NCBI RefSeq assembly: GCF_000802185.1
Contig: NZ_KN676113.1
Span: 5,092,028 to 5,156,027, forward strand
Direction of reading: 5' to 3'
From: Belnapia sp. F-4-1
Lineage (GTDB): Bacteria; Pseudomonadota; Alphaproteobacteria; Acetobacterales; Acetobacteraceae
DNA length: 64,000 nucleotides
A program made the position numbers and the translations under genes. Below are positions 32,864 to 43,135 of the stretch, one piece after another. Below the pieces are notes generated by a model. That model was not told where the DNA came from and ran no database searches. It saw nothing but the letters and a program-made list of their open reading frames with translations. Position 1 is the stretch's first letter; every line of letters starts with the position of its first letter.

Positions 32864-34045
32864 GTGCCGCCAATCCGCGGCCCCGCAGTGCCGATCCTGG
32901 CGCTGACGCTCGGCCATGTCTTCTCCAACGCCGTTCGCACCTTGCCGGCGCTGGCCGCCGACGTGCTGCAACGCGACCTCGGCCTCTCGCCGGACGGCCT
33001 CGCCGCCGTCACCGGGGCCTTCGCGCTGACCTTCGCCCTTTGCATGGTGCCGGTCGGGGTGGGGCTGGACCGCTTCGGCGTCCGCCGCACCGCGCTCACC
33101 GTGCTGGCGATCGCCGCCGCCGGGGCGCTGCTCGCCGCCACGGCGACGAGTGCGGCCGGCATGCTGGTCGCCCAGGTCGTGCTCGGCATCGGCTGCTCGG
33201 GGATGCTGATGGGGCCGATGACCTTCGCCGCCCGCGGCGTGCCGCCGGCGCGCTTCGCCCTCTGGTCCGGCATCATCCTCACCGTCGGCAATACCGGGAT
33301 GCTGCTTTCCGGCAGCCCGCTCGCCTGGCTGGTTGATGCGCAGGGCTGGCGGGCCGGCTTCCTCGCCACGGCGGCGCTGGCGGTGCTGGCGATGCTCGCC
33401 GTCGCGCTGACGGTGCATCACCCGCCCCCGGAGCGCGGCGGGCGCCGCTCGCTGCTTCAGGATGCTGGTGAGGTCGTCGCCATCGCCGCTTCGCCCGTGC
33501 TCCGGCCGCTGATGGTCTTCAGCTTCGCCAGCCTGGCCGTGGTGCTCGGGCTGCGCGGGCTTTGGGGCGGGCCCTGGCTGATGGAGGCGAAGGGCCTCAC
33601 CCGCATCGAGGCCGGGCATGTCCTCTCGCTCTGCGCGCTCGCGCTCACCGTTTCCCCCGTCATCTGCGGTTGGGCGGAGCGGCGGATCGGCCGGCCGGTG
33701 CTGATGCTGGCCGCGAGCCATTACGCCGTGGCCGGGCTGATCCTCGCGCTGCTGGCCGGGCGCGGCCTGCCGCCGGCCTGGGACGCGGCGATCTTCGCGC
33801 TGATTGGCGCGGTGATCTCGGTGCAGTCGGTGGTCTTCGGCCAGGTTCGCGCCGCGGTGCCGCCGGAGCGTGCGGGGCGGGCGCTTTCGGCGGTGAACAT
33901 CGCCTTCTTCGGGGGCGCGGCGGTAATGCAGGCGGTCTCGGGCCTCGCCGCCGCCTGGGCCGGGGTGGGCGCGGCACTGGGGAGCTTCGCCGTCGCGCTG
34001 ATCCTTTGCACCAGCGGCTTCCTCCTGCTGCGCCGAAAAGCCTAG
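32864..34045 (+). CDS. MFS transporter (CynX/NimT-like)
   Basis: 393 aa with about twelve membrane helices. A first helix GPAVPILALTLGHVFSNAVR and the inter-helix loop GVGLDRFGVRRTAL (MFS motif A, GxxxDRxGxRR) are clear, as is the mid-loop with RSLLQDAGEVVAIAASP. GTG 32864 preceded by AGGGTAGGA is the start. It follows the flavoprotein by 25 bp and may import its hydroxy-acid substrate or export a product. Confidence 0.86.
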   Translation: MPPIRGPAVPILALTLGHVFSNAVRTLPALAADVLQRDLGLSPDGLAAVTGAFALTFALCMVPVGVGLDRFGVRRTALTVLAIAAAGALLAATATSAAGMLVAQVVLGIGCSGMLMGPMTFAARGVPPARFALWSGIILTVGNTGMLLSGSPLAWLVDAQGWRAGFLATAALAVLAMLAVALTVHHPPPERGGRRSLLQDAGEVVAIAASPVLRPLMVFSFASLAVVLGLRGLWGGPWLMEAKGLTRIEAGHVLSLCALALTVSPVICGWAERRIGRPVLMLAASHYAVAGLILALLAGRGLPPAWDAAIFALIGAVISVQSVVFGQVRAAVPPERAGRALSAVNIAFFGGAAVMQAVSGLAAAWAGVGAALGSFAVALILCTSGFLLLRRKA

Positions 34046-34376
34046 CCTCGGGTCCTGCTCAGGAGCCCCCTCCCCGCCCTCGACGACAGGCCGGGGCGCC
34101 CTCGCCGTGCTCGCGCAGCGTTGAGGCAGCCTCTCCCGATACCGTGATGCTTCCGCACCAGGTTGCAGATCATCACATTTCGTCACCGGCAGCCCGCCCT
34201 CCCCCGCCTGGTGCCGGTCAGGGCGAAGGGCGCGGCGGTTCCGGCGGATGGCGGGGCGGATGGCCGTTACAGTTCGGACAGACTGCTTCCGCGCGGATGG
34301 CCGCTATTCGAGGAATTCATCTGGTCCCGGGTGGGACGCCCTGGTATCGCCAGCGGCTCCGATCCGGATGACCTGC
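34046..34376. other. Leader region of the RND efflux operon
   Basis: 331 bp without a convincing gene. It contains an 11-bp direct repeat GCGGATGGCCG (34256-34266 and 34293-34303, 37 bp apart) and a small stem GTCCC/GGGAC near 34330. Efflux operons often have a TetR-type operator here, but I saw no clean palindrome and no regulator gene nearby. An in-frame upstream extension of the adaptor gene (from 34248) encodes nothing signal-like. Confidence 0.4.
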
Positions 34377-35564
34377 ATGATGCGCCGCCTCCCCGCCGCT
34401 CTCCTGCTCACCATGCTTGCCCTGCCCGCCGAGGCCCAGTTCGGGCCCCAGGGCCCGCCGGCCGTCGGCGTCATGCCGGCGAACCGCCAGCCGGTGACCG
34501 AGAGCACCGAGTTCACCGGTCGGATCGAGGCGGTGAACCGCGTCGAGATCCGCGCCCGCGTCACCGGCTTCCTCCAGGAGCGCGCCTTCACCGAGGGCCA
34601 GGAGGTGAAGGCCGGCGAGGTGCTGTTCCGCATCGAGAAGCCGCCCTTCGAGGCGCAGCTGGAGCAGGCGCGGGCCAATGTCGCCTCCGCCCAGGCGACG
34701 CTCGAGAATGCCCGCGTGGCGCTGGCCCGCGCCCGTGAGTTGCAGCAGACCGGCGCCGGCACCCGCGTCGCGCTCGACAATGCCCAGGCGCAGGAGCGGA
34801 CGGCGAATGCCCAGCTGCTCGGCGCCCAGGCCGCGGTGCGCGTTGCCGAAATCAGCCTCGGCTATACCGACATCCTTTCGCCGATCGACGGCAAGATCGG
34901 CCGCGCCAGCCTGACGCCCGGCAACGTCGTCACGCCGACCCTGACCGATCCGCTGGCCGTCGTCGTCAGCCAGGACCCGATGCGCGTGGTCTTCACCGTA
35001 AGCTCGCGCACGGCGGGCGAGCTTCAGGCGCGCTACGAGAGCCGCGGCGGGGTCAATGCCGTCGTGGTCCGCGTGCGGCTGAGCGACGGGCGGCCCTACC
35101 CGCAAGCCGGGCGCATCGAGTTCATCGATACCCAGGTCGACCGCAACACGGACAGCCTGTTGATCCGCGCGCTCATCCCGAACCCCCGGCGCGCCGGCGT
35201 CCAAGCCGGCAGCCCCGGCGACCGGGAACTGATCGACGGGCAGTTCGTCACCGTCGCGGTCGAGGGCGTGGAGCCGGTGCAGGCCATCGTGCTGCCCCGC
35301 GCCGCCGTGCTGCAGGACCAGGGCGGCAACTATGTCCTCGTCGTCGACAACGAGAAGAAGGCGCAGCGCCGCCCGGTCCGCCTCGGCCGCACCATCCGCG
35401 ACCAGGTGGTGGTCGAGGACGGGCTCCAGGGCGGCGAGCAGGTGATCAGCGACGGGCTGCAGCGGGTGCGGCCGGGCCAGGAGGTGAATGCAGGGCCGGC
35501 CGGCGCGCCGCCGCCGGGCGCCAGGCCACCTGGCGCGCCTGCCGCTGGCGGCCGGCCGGGCTGA
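34377..35564 (+). CDS. RND efflux periplasmic adaptor (AcrA/MexA-type)
   Basis: 395 aa membrane-fusion protein. Signal peptide MMRRLPAALLLTMLALPAEA; lipoyl-type half-motifs EFTGRIEAVNRVEIRARVTG and ILSPIDGKIGRASLTPGNVV flank an alpha-helical hairpin (FEAQLEQARANVASAQATL ... LDNAQAQERTANAQL). Beta-barrel and membrane-proximal domains follow, ending in a Pro/Gly/Ala-rich tail. It bridges the RND pump to an outer-membrane channel. No OprM/TolC gene adjoins it. Start ATG 34377 (or the next codon) begins the signal peptide; the RND pump begins 6 bp after its stop. Confidence 0.92.
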   Translation: MMRRLPAALLLTMLALPAEAQFGPQGPPAVGVMPANRQPVTESTEFTGRIEAVNRVEIRARVTGFLQERAFTEGQEVKAGEVLFRIEKPPFEAQLEQARANVASAQATLENARVALARARELQQTGAGTRVALDNAQAQERTANAQLLGAQAAVRVAEISLGYTDILSPIDGKIGRASLTPGNVVTPTLTDPLAVVVSQDPMRVVFTVSSRTAGELQARYESRGGVNAVVVRVRLSDGRPYPQAGRIEFIDTQVDRNTDSLLIRALIPNPRRAGVQAGSPGDRELIDGQFVTVAVEGVEPVQAIVLPRAAVLQDQGGNYVLVVDNEKKAQRRPVRLGRTIRDQVVVEDGLQGGEQVISDGLQRVRPGQEVNAGPAGAPPPGARPPGAPAAGGRPG

Positions 35565-35570
35565 CGCATC

Positions 35571-38500
35571 ATGATCTCCAGCGTCTTCGTCGACCGCCCC
35601 CGGCTGGCGATCGTCATCGCCATCGTCATCACCCTGGCCGGCCTGCTGGCCCTGCTGCGGATTCCCGTGGCGCAGTTCCCGGACATCGTCCCGCCCCAGG
35701 TCTCGGTGAATGCGACCTATCCGGGCGCCTCGGCCGCCGTCATCGAATCAACCGTCGCGCAGATCGTCGAAAGCGCCGTGAACGGCGTCGAGAACATGAT
35801 CTACATGCGCTCGAACAGCGCCAATGACGGCACCTATCAGCTCTCGGTCAGCTTCGCCCTCGGGTCCAACCCGGACATCAACACGGTCAACGTCAACAAC
35901 CGCATCCAGGCGAACATCGCCCGCCTTCCGCAGGAGGTTCAGCGGGCCGGGCTCATCGTGCGCAAGCAGTCCTCCTCGGTGCTGCAGTTCGTCGCGCTGA
36001 CCTCGGCCAATCCGGACCACACGCCGCTCTTCCTGTCGAACTACCTCACCATCAACATGGTCGACCGCATGTCCCGCGTGCCGGGCGTCGGCCAGGTGAA
36101 CATCTTCGGCGCGCAGAACTATTCCATGCGCGTCTGGTTCGAGATCGATCGGCTGACCAGCCTGAACCTGACGCCGCAGGACCTGATCGCGGCAATCCAG
36201 AGCCAGAACATCCAGGCCGCGGTCGGCCGCATCGGCGCCCAGCCGATCCCCGACACGCAGCAATTCCAGATGAACATCCAGACGCTCGGGCGGCTGATCA
36301 CGCCGGAGCAGTTCAGCGACATCATCATCCGGGCCAATCCGGACGGCTCCGTGCTGCGGGTCCGCGACGTGGCGCGCGTCGAGCTCGGCGCGCAGAGCAT
36401 GGACACGGTGAGCCGGCTGAACGCCCAGCCCGCCGTCACCGTCGGCGTCTACCTCTCGCCCGGCGCCAATGCCGTGACCGTCTCCAACGCCATGAAGCGC
36501 ACGCTGGAGGAGATGTCGACCCGCTTCCCCGAGGGGATGCGGCAGCAGGTGCTCTACGACAGCTCCACCTTCGTCGTGGACACGATCGAGGAGGTGATCC
36601 ACACGCTGATCGAGGCCTTCGTCCTCGTCGTCATCGTGGTCTACCTCTTTCTCGGCTCGTTCCGGGCAACGATCATCCCGACCATCGCGGTGCCGGTGAG
36701 CCTGATCGGCGCCTTCGCCATCCTGCTCGCCATCGGCTACAGCGCCAATACCGTTTCCCTGCTCGCCATGGTGCTGGCCATCGGCATCGTCGTCGACGAC
36801 GCGATCGTCGTCGTCGAGAATGTCGAGCGGGTGATGGAGGAGCACCCGGACTGGACGCCCAACCGGGCGGTGAAGCAGGCCATGGCCGAGATCACCGCGC
36901 CGATCATCGCCATCACCCTGGTGCTGCTTTCGGTCTTCGTCCCCATCGCCTTCATCCCCGGCCTCTCGGGCGTGCTGTTCCGGCAATTCGCGGTAACCAT
37001 CTCGGCGGCGATGGTGATCTCGGCGCTGAACGCGCTGACCCTCTCGCCCGCGCTCTGCGTGCTGTTCCTTCGCCATACCGGGCCGAAGCGGGGGCCGATC
37101 AAGTACATCCTGCGCGGCATCGACAAGGTCCGCGACGGCTATGCGGGCATCGTCAGGCGGATCGTCCGGCTCTCGGTTGTCTCGCTGGTGCTGACGGCGG
37201 CCATCGGCTTCGGCATCTTCACCATCGGCTCGAAGACGCCGCAAGGCTTCCTACCGCAGGAGGACCAGGGCACATTCTTCGTGCAGGTCTCGCTGCCGCA
37301 GGCGGCCTCGCTCTCCCGCACGCGGGCGACGGTGGAGCAAGTCGAGGGCATCCTGAAGGGCATCCCGGCGGTCGAGAACGTCCTGGCGATCGTCGGCTTC
37401 TCGCTGATTGACCAGGGCGCGCAGTCCAACTCCGCCTTCATCGTGGCGCGGCTGAAGCCCTTCGACCAGCGCACCGACCCGGCTGACTCCGTCTTTGCCT
37501 CCATCGGGCGGGTCTTCGGCGCCGGGGCGAATGTGCGGACGGCGACGGTTGTCGCCTTCAACCTGCCGCCGATCATCGGCCTCGGCACCGGCGGCGGCTT
37601 CGAGTACCAGCTGCAGGACCTCCAAGGGCGTGACCCGGCGGAGCTGGGCAGCGCGATGCTCGGCCTCGTCGTCGCGGCGAACCAGGACCCCCGCCTGCAG
37701 CAGGTCTTCTCGACCTTCTCGGCGGCGACGCCCTCGCTCTTCCTCGATGTGGACCGGGACAAGGCGCAGGCGCTCGGCATCCCGATCTCCAACATCTTCT
37801 CGGCGCTGCAGGCCTCGCTCGGCGGGTTCTACGTCAACGACTTCAACCTGTTCGGCCGCACCTGGCAGGTGAACATCCAGGCCGAGGCGCAGGACCGCGA
37901 CGACATCGACGACATCTGGCGCATCCGGGTGCGCAACAGCCGCGGCGACATGGTGCCGCTGCGCGCCTTCGCCGATGTGCGGATCGTGGTCGGGCCGCAG
38001 ACCATCAGCCGCTACAACAACTACCGCGCGGTGCTGGTGAACGGCGCGCCGAAGCCCGGCGTCTCCTCGGGCGATGCGCTGAATGCCATGGAGGAGCTCT
38101 CGCGCCGGGTGCTGCCGGCGGGCTACGGCTATGAATGGACCGGCACGGCTTATCAGGAGAGGCTGGCGGCGGGGCAGACCATCTACGTGGTCGCGCTGGC
38201 CATCCTCTTCGCCTACCTGTTCCTTGTCGCCCTCTACGAAAGCTGGACCATCCCCGTGCCGGTGCTGCTGTCGGTGGCGGTGGGCGGCCTCGGCTCCTTC
38301 CTCGCCATCCAGATCGCCGGGCTCAGCCTCGACGTCTATGCGCAGATCGGCCTCGTCGTGCTGATCGCGCTGGCGGCGAAGAACGGCATCCTCATCATCG
38401 AATTCGCCAAGGATGCGCGGGAGCGCGGCATGTCGATCCGCGATGCGGCGATCGAGGGCTCCCGGCTCCGGTTCCGCGCGGTGATGATGACCTCGATCGC

Positions 38501-38768
38501 CTTCGTCCTCGGCCTCGTGCCGCTGGTGACGGCCTCGGGCGCGGCGATGCTCTCCCGGCGCGCGGTCGGGACGCCGGTCTTCGGCGGGATGCTGGCGGCC
38601 TCGCTGCTCGGCATCTTCATGATCCCGATGCTCTATGTCGTCTTCCAGGCAATGCGGGAGCGGGTGAAGGGGTGGATGGGCGTGCGGCCGGTGGAGGCGC
38701 ATGCCTCGGTCGGGCCGGGCCAGTCGCCACAGCCGGCGCCGGACAAGCCGGACAGCACCCGGCCTTGA
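35571..38768 (+). CDS. RND multidrug efflux permease (HAE1/AcrB-type)
   Basis: 1065 aa, standard length. The N-terminus [20 protein letters not shown], the pore-domain SQDPM-independent segments, and the proton-relay aspartates in [17 protein letters not shown] (helix 4) are typical of hydrophobe/amphiphile RND pumps. Twelve membrane helices in two halves, each with a large periplasmic loop; the second half ends in [19 protein letters not shown] and the [19 protein letters not shown] stretch. A proton-driven trimeric exporter of drugs or lipophilic compounds, working with the adaptor just upstream. Its stop overlaps the glycosyltransferase start (TTGA). Confidence 0.95.
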   Translation: MISSVFVDRPRLAIVIAIVITLAGLLALLRIPVAQFPDIVPPQVSVNATYPGASAAVIESTVAQIVESAVNGVENMIYMRSNSANDGTYQLSVSFALGSNPDINTVNVNNRIQANIARLPQEVQRAGLIVRKQSSSVLQFVALTSANPDHTPLFLSNYLTINMVDRMSRVPGVGQVNIFGAQNYSMRVWFEIDRLTSLNLTPQDLIAAIQSQNIQAAVGRIGAQPIPDTQQFQMNIQTLGRLITPEQFSDIIIRANPDGSVLRVRDVARVELGAQSMDTVSRLNAQPAVTVGVYLSPGANAVTVSNAMKRTLEEMSTRFPEGMRQQVLYDSSTFVVDTIEEVIHTLIEAFVLVVIVVYLFLGSFRATIIPTIAVPVSLIGAFAILLAIGYSANTVSLLAMVLAIGIVVDDAIVVVENVERVMEEHPDWTPNRAVKQAMAEITAPIIAITLVLLSVFVPIAFIPGLSGVLFRQFAVTISAAMVISALNALTLSPALCVLFLRHTGPKRGPIKYILRGIDKVRDGYAGIVRRIVRLSVVSLVLTAAIGFGIFTIGSKTPQGFLPQEDQGTFFVQVSLPQAASLSRTRATVEQVEGILKGIPAVENVLAIVGFSLIDQGAQSNSAFIVARLKPFDQRTDPADSVFASIGRVFGAGANVRTATVVAFNLPPIIGLGTGGGFEYQLQDLQGRDPAELGSAMLGLVVAANQDPRLQQVFSTFSAATPSLFLDVDRDKAQALGIPISNIFSALQASLGGFYVNDFNLFGRTWQVNIQAEAQDRDDIDDIWRIRVRNSRGDMVPLRAFADVRIVVGPQTISRYNNYRAVLVNGAPKPGVSSGDALNAMEELSRRVLPAGYGYEWTGTAYQERLAAGQTIYVVALAILFAYLFLVALYESWTIPVPVLLSVAVGGLGSFLAIQIAGLSLDVYAQIGLVVLIALAAKNGILIIEFAKDARERGMSIRDAAIEGSRLRFRAVMMTSIAFVLGLVPLVTASGAAMLSRRAVGTPVFGGMLAASLLGIFMIPMLYVVFQAMRERVKGWMGVRPVEAHASVGPGQSPQPAPDKPDSTRP

Positions 38769-40012
38769 GCCGCATCCTCCTCGCCACCACCGGCTCGCTC
38801 GGGGACCTCTTCCCCTATCTGGCGGTGGCGACGGGGCTGGAGCGGCGGGGGCACGAAGTCACCATCGCCACGGCTGAGGGGTACCGCGGGCGGGTCGAGG
38901 CGGCCGGGCTTGGCTTCGCCCCGATGCGCCCGACCATGCCGGAGGGGGAGCCGGACCTTGAGGCCTTCGCCCGGGCGATGGACCCGCGGACCGGCTCCGA
39001 ATTCGTCTGGCGGACCCTGGTGGTCGAGCCGATCCGTGAGGCCTATGCCGACCTGATGGCGGCCTCGGAGGGGATGGAGCTCATCCTCGCCAGCCCGGTC
39101 GCGGCCGCGGCGCCGATGGTGGCGGAGCGGCGCGGGCTGCCCTGGGCGCCGGCCTATCTGCAACCCTTCACCCTGTTCTCGGCGCGCGACCCCGGCATAC
39201 CGGGCGGTTATGACTGGCTTTGGCGGGCGGACTGGCTGCGGCGCCTGGCCGGGCCGGCGATCCGCGGCGTGGCTCGGTGGACGACCGGACGTTGGTCGCG
39301 CGAGGTCGCGGCCTTCCGGGCGGAGCTCGGCCTGGCGGCGGCCTCCGACCCGATCCTCAATGCCGCGGGGCCGCCGCCCTTCGCCCTCGCGCTCTTCTCG
39401 CCGCTGCTGATGCCGGGGGAGCCGGCGGCGACGGGCTTTCCCTTCTGGGACGAGCCGGCGGCGATGCCGCGGGAGCTGGCGCGCTTCCTCGCGGGCGGGC
39501 CGCCGCCGCTGGTCTTCACCCTGGGCTCGGCGGCGATCTATGCACCGGGCCGGTTCTTCGCCGAGAGCCTGGAGGCGGCGCGGCGGCTCGGCCAGCGGGC
39601 GGTGCTGCTGACCGGAACGGCGGCGAACCGGGCGGCACTCGGGCCGCTGCCGCCGGGGGTGCTGGCGGTGGACTACCTGCCGCATGCGGCGCTCTTCCCG
39701 GCGGCCTCGGCCATCATCCACCAGGGCGGCATCGGCACCTGCGCGCAGGCGATGCGGGCCGGGCGGCCGATGCTGGTGGTGCCCTTCAGCCATGACCAGC
39801 CGGACAATGCGGCGCGGCTGGCGCGCCTCGGCATCGCCGCCAGCCTGCCGGCCGGGCGCTACACGGCGGAGGGCGCGGCCCGGGCGCTCGCCCCGCTGCT
39901 GGAGGACCCGGAGGTGGAAGTCCGCACCGGGTCCATCGGCCGGACGGTCCGGGCGGAGGACGGGGTCGGTGCCGCCTGCGACCGGGTGGAGGCCGCGCTC
40001 CGCGCGCGGTGA
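38765..40012 (+). CDS. UGT-like (GT1) glycosyltransferase
   Basis: 415 aa GT-B enzyme. The N-terminal half begins [20 protein letters not shown], the usual start of UDP-glycosyl/sterol glycosyltransferase-like proteins; the C-terminal nucleotide-sugar motif is [20 protein letters not shown] followed by [14 protein letters not shown]. It would transfer a sugar to a lipophilic small molecule. The start TTG 38765 overlaps the efflux-pump stop as TTGA, so it is translated with the pump. This hints at glycosylation of a compound that the pump handles; that link is inference. No signal peptide. Confidence 0.85.
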   Translation: MSRILLATTGSLGDLFPYLAVATGLERRGHEVTIATAEGYRGRVEAAGLGFAPMRPTMPEGEPDLEAFARAMDPRTGSEFVWRTLVVEPIREAYADLMAASEGMELILASPVAAAAPMVAERRGLPWAPAYLQPFTLFSARDPGIPGGYDWLWRADWLRRLAGPAIRGVARWTTGRWSREVAAFRAELGLAAASDPILNAAGPPPFALALFSPLLMPGEPAATGFPFWDEPAAMPRELARFLAGGPPPLVFTLGSAAIYAPGRFFAESLEAARRLGQRAVLLTGTAANRAALGPLPPGVLAVDYLPHAALFPAASAIIHQGGIGTCAQAMRAGRPMLVVPFSHDQPDNAARLARLGIAASLPAGRYTAEGAARALAPLLEDPEVEVRTGSIGRTVRAEDGVGAACDRVEAALRAR

Positions 40013-40090
40013 TTTCACGCCGACCCCCCTTCCCGTTCCCCCCTTCCTCCGCAGATGATGGGGGAGAAATCGAACGGGAGGGGTATCCCC

Positions 40091-42424
40091 ATGGCGAAAT
40101 TCGGTCTGAGCCAGCCGGTGCGACGCATCGAGGATCCGCGCCTGCTGGTCGGCGGCGGCCGCTATACCGATGACATCGCCATGCCGGGCGTCGCCCATGG
40201 CATGGTGCTGCGCAGCCCGCATGCGGCGGCGAAGATCCTGTCGATCGACACCTCGGCCGCCATGGCGGTGCCAGGCGTGCTGGCCGTCATCACCGGGAAG
40301 GACTGGGAGGCGGAGGGGCTCGGCGAGATTCCCTGCGTCATCCCGCTGAAGAACCGCGACGGGAGCGAGCGCCTCAACACCCCGCGCGGGGCGCTGGCGA
40401 CGGACCGGGTGCGGCATGTCGGCGATGCGGTGGCCTTCGTCGTCGCCGAGACGCATGAGGCGGCGCGGGACGGGGCCGAGGCGGTGATGGTCGATTACGA
40501 CGTGCTGCCGGCGGCGACCGACCTCGCCACCGCCTACAAGCCCGGCGCGCCGCTCGTCTGGGACGAGGTGCCGAACAACACCGTCTTCGACTGGGAGACG
40601 GGCGACAAGGCGAAGGCCGAGGCGCTTGTCGCGCAGGCGGCGCATGTGACGAAGCTGACGGTCGTCAACAACCGCGTCATCGTCAACAGCCTCGAGGTCC
40701 GCGCCGCGACCGCGGAATACGACGCGGCCAATGAGAAGTTCACCCTGTTCTGCGGCACCCAGGGCAGCTGGCTGGTGAAGAACCTGCTGGCCGAAAGCGT
40801 CTTCCACCTGCCGCCGGAGAAGTTCCGCGTGGTGACGCCCGATGTCGGCGGCGGCTTCGGCATGAAGCTCTACCTGTACGGCGAGTATGCGCTGGTCTGC
40901 ATGGCGGCGCGCCGTCTTGGCCGGCCGGTGAAGTGGACGAGCGAGCGGACCGAGGCCTTCCAGTCCGACACCCAGGGCCGCGACAACATCACCGAGGCGG
41001 AGCTGGCGCTCGACAAGGACGGCAAGTTCCTCGCGCTGCGCACCACCAACTACGCGGGGATGGGCGCCTACCTCTCGACCTTCGCGCCGATGATCCCGAC
41101 CGGCGCGGGCACCAAGGTTCTGGCAAGCGTCTACAACTTCCAGGCGATCCATGCCCATGTCATCGGCGTGCTGACGAACACCGTCCCGGTCGATGCCTAT
41201 CGCGGCGCCGGGCGGCCGGAGAGCAATTACGTCGTCGAGCGGCTGATCGATGCCGCGGCGCGCGAGATGGGCATCGACCGCATCGAGTTGCGGCGCCGCA
41301 ACATGGTGCCGGCGAGCGCCATGCCCTATGTCACCGCCGTCGGCCAGCGCTACGACAGCGGCGAGTTCGGCGCGGTGCTTGATGCGGCGCTGAGGAATGC
41401 CGACTGGGCCGGCTTCGCCGCGCGCCGCAAGGCTTCCGAGGCGAAGGGCCGGCGGCGCGGCATCGGCGTCGCCTACTATCTTGAGGCGACGGGCGGCGGG
41501 CCGACGGAGCGGGCCGAGGTGCGCTTTGCCGCCGATGGGATGGTGGATGTGCTGGTCGGCACGCAGAGCACCGGCCAGGGGCACGAGACGGCCTATGCCA
41601 TGCTCACCAGCCATGAGCTCGGCATCCCGATGGAGAAGATCCGCATCGTCCAGGGCGATTCGGACGAGATCCCGACCGGCGGCGGCACGGGCGGCGCCCG
41701 CAGCCTGTATTCCGAGGGCCAGGCAATCCTGCTGACGGCCGCGACCGTCATCGAGAAGGGCAAGCAGGCCGCTTCCGAGCATCTGGAGGCTTCGGTCGCC
41801 GATATCGAGTTCACCACCACCGGCGGCCGCTTCTCGGTGGTCGGCACGGATCGGGGCGTCGATATCCTCTCGCTCGCCAATATCCAGCGGGAGCGGGCGG
41901 CGCGGGGCGAGTCCGCGACGCTGCTCGACGCGGCGGAGGTCGCGGAGATCAAGTCCCACACCTTCCCCAATGGCTGCCACATCGCCGAGGTGGAGGTCGA
42001 TCCGGATACGGGGCTGATCGAGGTGCCGCGCTATGTGGTGGTCGACGACGTCGGGCATGCCATCAATCCGATGATCGTGCGCGGCCAGGTGCATGGCGGC
42101 GTCGCCCAGGGCATCGGCCAGGCGGTGCATGAGCGCACGGCCTACGACCCGGAGAGCGGCCAGCTGCTCTCGGCCTCCTTCATGGACTACGCCCTGCCGC
42201 GGGCGGAGGACCTGCCGGATATCGAGGTGGAGTTCCTTTCCGTCCCCTGCGAGACCAATCCGCTCGGCGTCAAGGGTGCCGGCGAGGCGGGGGCGGTGGG
42301 CTCGCCGCCGGCGCTGATGAATGCGCTGGTCGATGCGCTCTCGACCATGGGCGTCACCCATGTCGACATGCCGGCGACGCCGGAAAGCGTGTGGAAGGCA
42401 ATCCACCTGGCGAAGGCCGCTTAG
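40091..42424 (+). CDS. Xanthine dehydrogenase-family molybdopterin-binding subunit, form II CoxL-like
   Basis: 777 aa large subunit of a molybdenum hydroxylase. The Ald_Xan_dh_C domain (QPVRRIEDPRLLVGGGRYTD) is followed by Moco-binding segments: VVTPDVGGGFGMK, VDAYRGAGRPESNY, GQSTGQGHET-type (GTQSTGQGHETAYAM) and the catalytic-Glu region VKGAGEAGAVGSPPA. The active-site loop is AYRGAGR, not AYxCSFR, placing it with form II 'CoxL-like' proteins rather than true CO dehydrogenase. The FAD (CoxM) and 2Fe-2S (CoxS) subunits normally next to it are absent. ATG 40091 follows AACGGGAGGGG. Confidence 0.88.
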   Translation: MAKFGLSQPVRRIEDPRLLVGGGRYTDDIAMPGVAHGMVLRSPHAAAKILSIDTSAAMAVPGVLAVITGKDWEAEGLGEIPCVIPLKNRDGSERLNTPRGALATDRVRHVGDAVAFVVAETHEAARDGAEAVMVDYDVLPAATDLATAYKPGAPLVWDEVPNNTVFDWETGDKAKAEALVAQAAHVTKLTVVNNRVIVNSLEVRAATAEYDAANEKFTLFCGTQGSWLVKNLLAESVFHLPPEKFRVVTPDVGGGFGMKLYLYGEYALVCMAARRLGRPVKWTSERTEAFQSDTQGRDNITEAELALDKDGKFLALRTTNYAGMGAYLSTFAPMIPTGAGTKVLASVYNFQAIHAHVIGVLTNTVPVDAYRGAGRPESNYVVERLIDAAAREMGIDRIELRRRNMVPASAMPYVTAVGQRYDSGEFGAVLDAALRNADWAGFAARRKASEAKGRRRGIGVAYYLEATGGGPTERAEVRFAADGMVDVLVGTQSTGQGHETAYAMLTSHELGIPMEKIRIVQGDSDEIPTGGGTGGARSLYSEGQAILLTAATVIEKGKQAASEHLEASVADIEFTTTGGRFSVVGTDRGVDILSLANIQRERAARGESATLLDAAEVAEIKSHTFPNGCHIAEVEVDPDTGLIEVPRYVVVDDVGHAINPMIVRGQVHGGVAQGIGQAVHERTAYDPESGQLLSASFMDYALPRAEDLPDIEVEFLSVPCETNPLGVKGAGEAGAVGSPPALMNALVDALSTMGVTHVDMPATPESVWKAIHLAKAA

Positions 42425-42465
42425 GCTTTCCCACGGATCTGCCTTCACGGCAGGAGGTGCGTCAT

Positions 42466-42490
42466 CCTTCCGCGGCAAAGTCGCGGAAGG
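42466..42490 (+). terminator. Hairpin after the CoxL-like gene
   Basis: CCTTCCGCG-GCAAAGT-CGCGGAAGG, a perfect nine-pair stem with a seven-base loop, 41 bp beyond the CoxL-like stop. No T-run follows, but the stability and place fit a transcript end before ppa. Confidence 0.6.
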
Positions 42491-42526
42491 TTCCGGCTTC
42501 GGCAGAGGGTCATCGGCCGGGGAGTC

Positions 42527-42578
42527 GCCCAGTATGGGGCGTCAATGCTAAGGAAAGGGGTCCGGCCCAGTATGGGGC
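42527..42578 (+). repeat. Pair of 14-bp direct repeats in front of ppa
   Basis: GCCCAGTATGGGGC occurs exactly at 42527-42540 and 42565-42578, 38 bp apart start to start. Each unit is itself a small inverted repeat (GCCC...GGGC). They lie 24-75 bp before the ppa ATG, where a regulator or an RNA structure could act. Confidence 0.55.
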
Positions 42579-42585
42579 CCCTTTC
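42553..42585 (+). promoter_or_regulatory. Hairpin in the ppa leader enclosing the second repeat
   Basis: GAAAGGGG (42553-42560) pairs with CCCCTTTC (42578-42585), eight pairs; the 17-base loop contains most of the second GCCCAGTATGGGGC repeat, whose own GCCC/GGGC arms allow an alternative fold. The stem ends 16 bases before the ATG, so it could affect access to the ribosome site or act as an attenuator. Function not known. Confidence 0.4.
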
Positions 42586-42601
42586 TGGAGATTTAAGGTC
42601 C

Positions 42602-43135
42602 ATGCGTCTCGACGCCATCGCCATCGGCAAGAACCCACCCGAGGACATCAATGTGGTGGTGGAGGTCGCCATCGGCGGCGAGCCGATCAAATACGAGATG
42701 GACAAGGAAGCCGGCACGCTGGTCGTGGACCGCTTCCTCTACACGCCGATGCGCTACCCGGGGAATTACGGCTTCGTCCCGCACACGCTGAGCGACGACG
42801 GCGACCCGATCGACGTGCTGATCGCCAATACCCGTCCGATCGTGCCGGGCGCCGTCATCAATGTCCGCCCGGTCGGCGTCCTCAAGATGGAGGATGACGG
42901 CGGCATCGACGAGAAGATCATCGCGGTGCCCTCGACGAAGCTGACGCGGCGCTACGAGAAGGTCACCAACTATTCCGACCTGCCGCAGATCACGCTCGAC
43001 CAGATCAAGCACTTCTTCGAGCACTACAAGGATCTCGAGCCGGGCAAGTGGGTGAAGATCACCGGCTGGGGCGACGCCGCGGAGGCGAAGCAGCTGATCG
43101 AGGAAGCCGTCGAGCGCGCCAAGGCGGTGAAATGA
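42602..43135 (+). CDS. ppa: Inorganic pyrophosphatase (family I)
   Basis: 177 aa soluble family I enzyme hydrolysing pyrophosphate, pulling biosynthetic reactions forward. The signature DGDPIDVLI with its Mg-binding aspartates, [19 protein letters not shown] and the later [14 protein letters not shown] are canonical. ATG 42602 gives the standard start [24 protein letters not shown] lies five bases upstream. The stop overlaps the GalB-like gene start (ATGA), an unusual companion for a housekeeping enzyme. The leader contains paired repeats and a hairpin. Confidence 0.96.
   Translation: MRLDAIAIGKNPPEDINVVVEVAIGGEPIKYEMDKEAGTLVVDRFLYTPMRYPGNYGFVPHTLSDDGDPIDVLIANTRPIVPGAVINVRPVGVLKMEDDGGIDEKIIAVPSTKLTRRYEKVTNYSDLPQITLDQIKHFFEHYKDLEPGKWVKITGWGDAAEAKQLIEEAVERAKAVK

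Noticed and set aside
34248-34376. Upstream extension of the RND adaptor
   Set aside because: Would place 43 non-conserved residues before a clear signal peptide; ATG 34377 begins exactly at the signal.
40091-42424. True carbon monoxide dehydrogenase (form I CoxL)
   Set aside because: The loop is AYRGAGR rather than AYxCSFR, and CoxS/CoxM are absent.
38633-42478. 1281-codon minus-strand frame opposite the glycosyltransferase and CoxL-like genes
   Set aside because: No domain or membrane pattern, composition of a shadow frame; both plus-strand genes are well supported by motifs.
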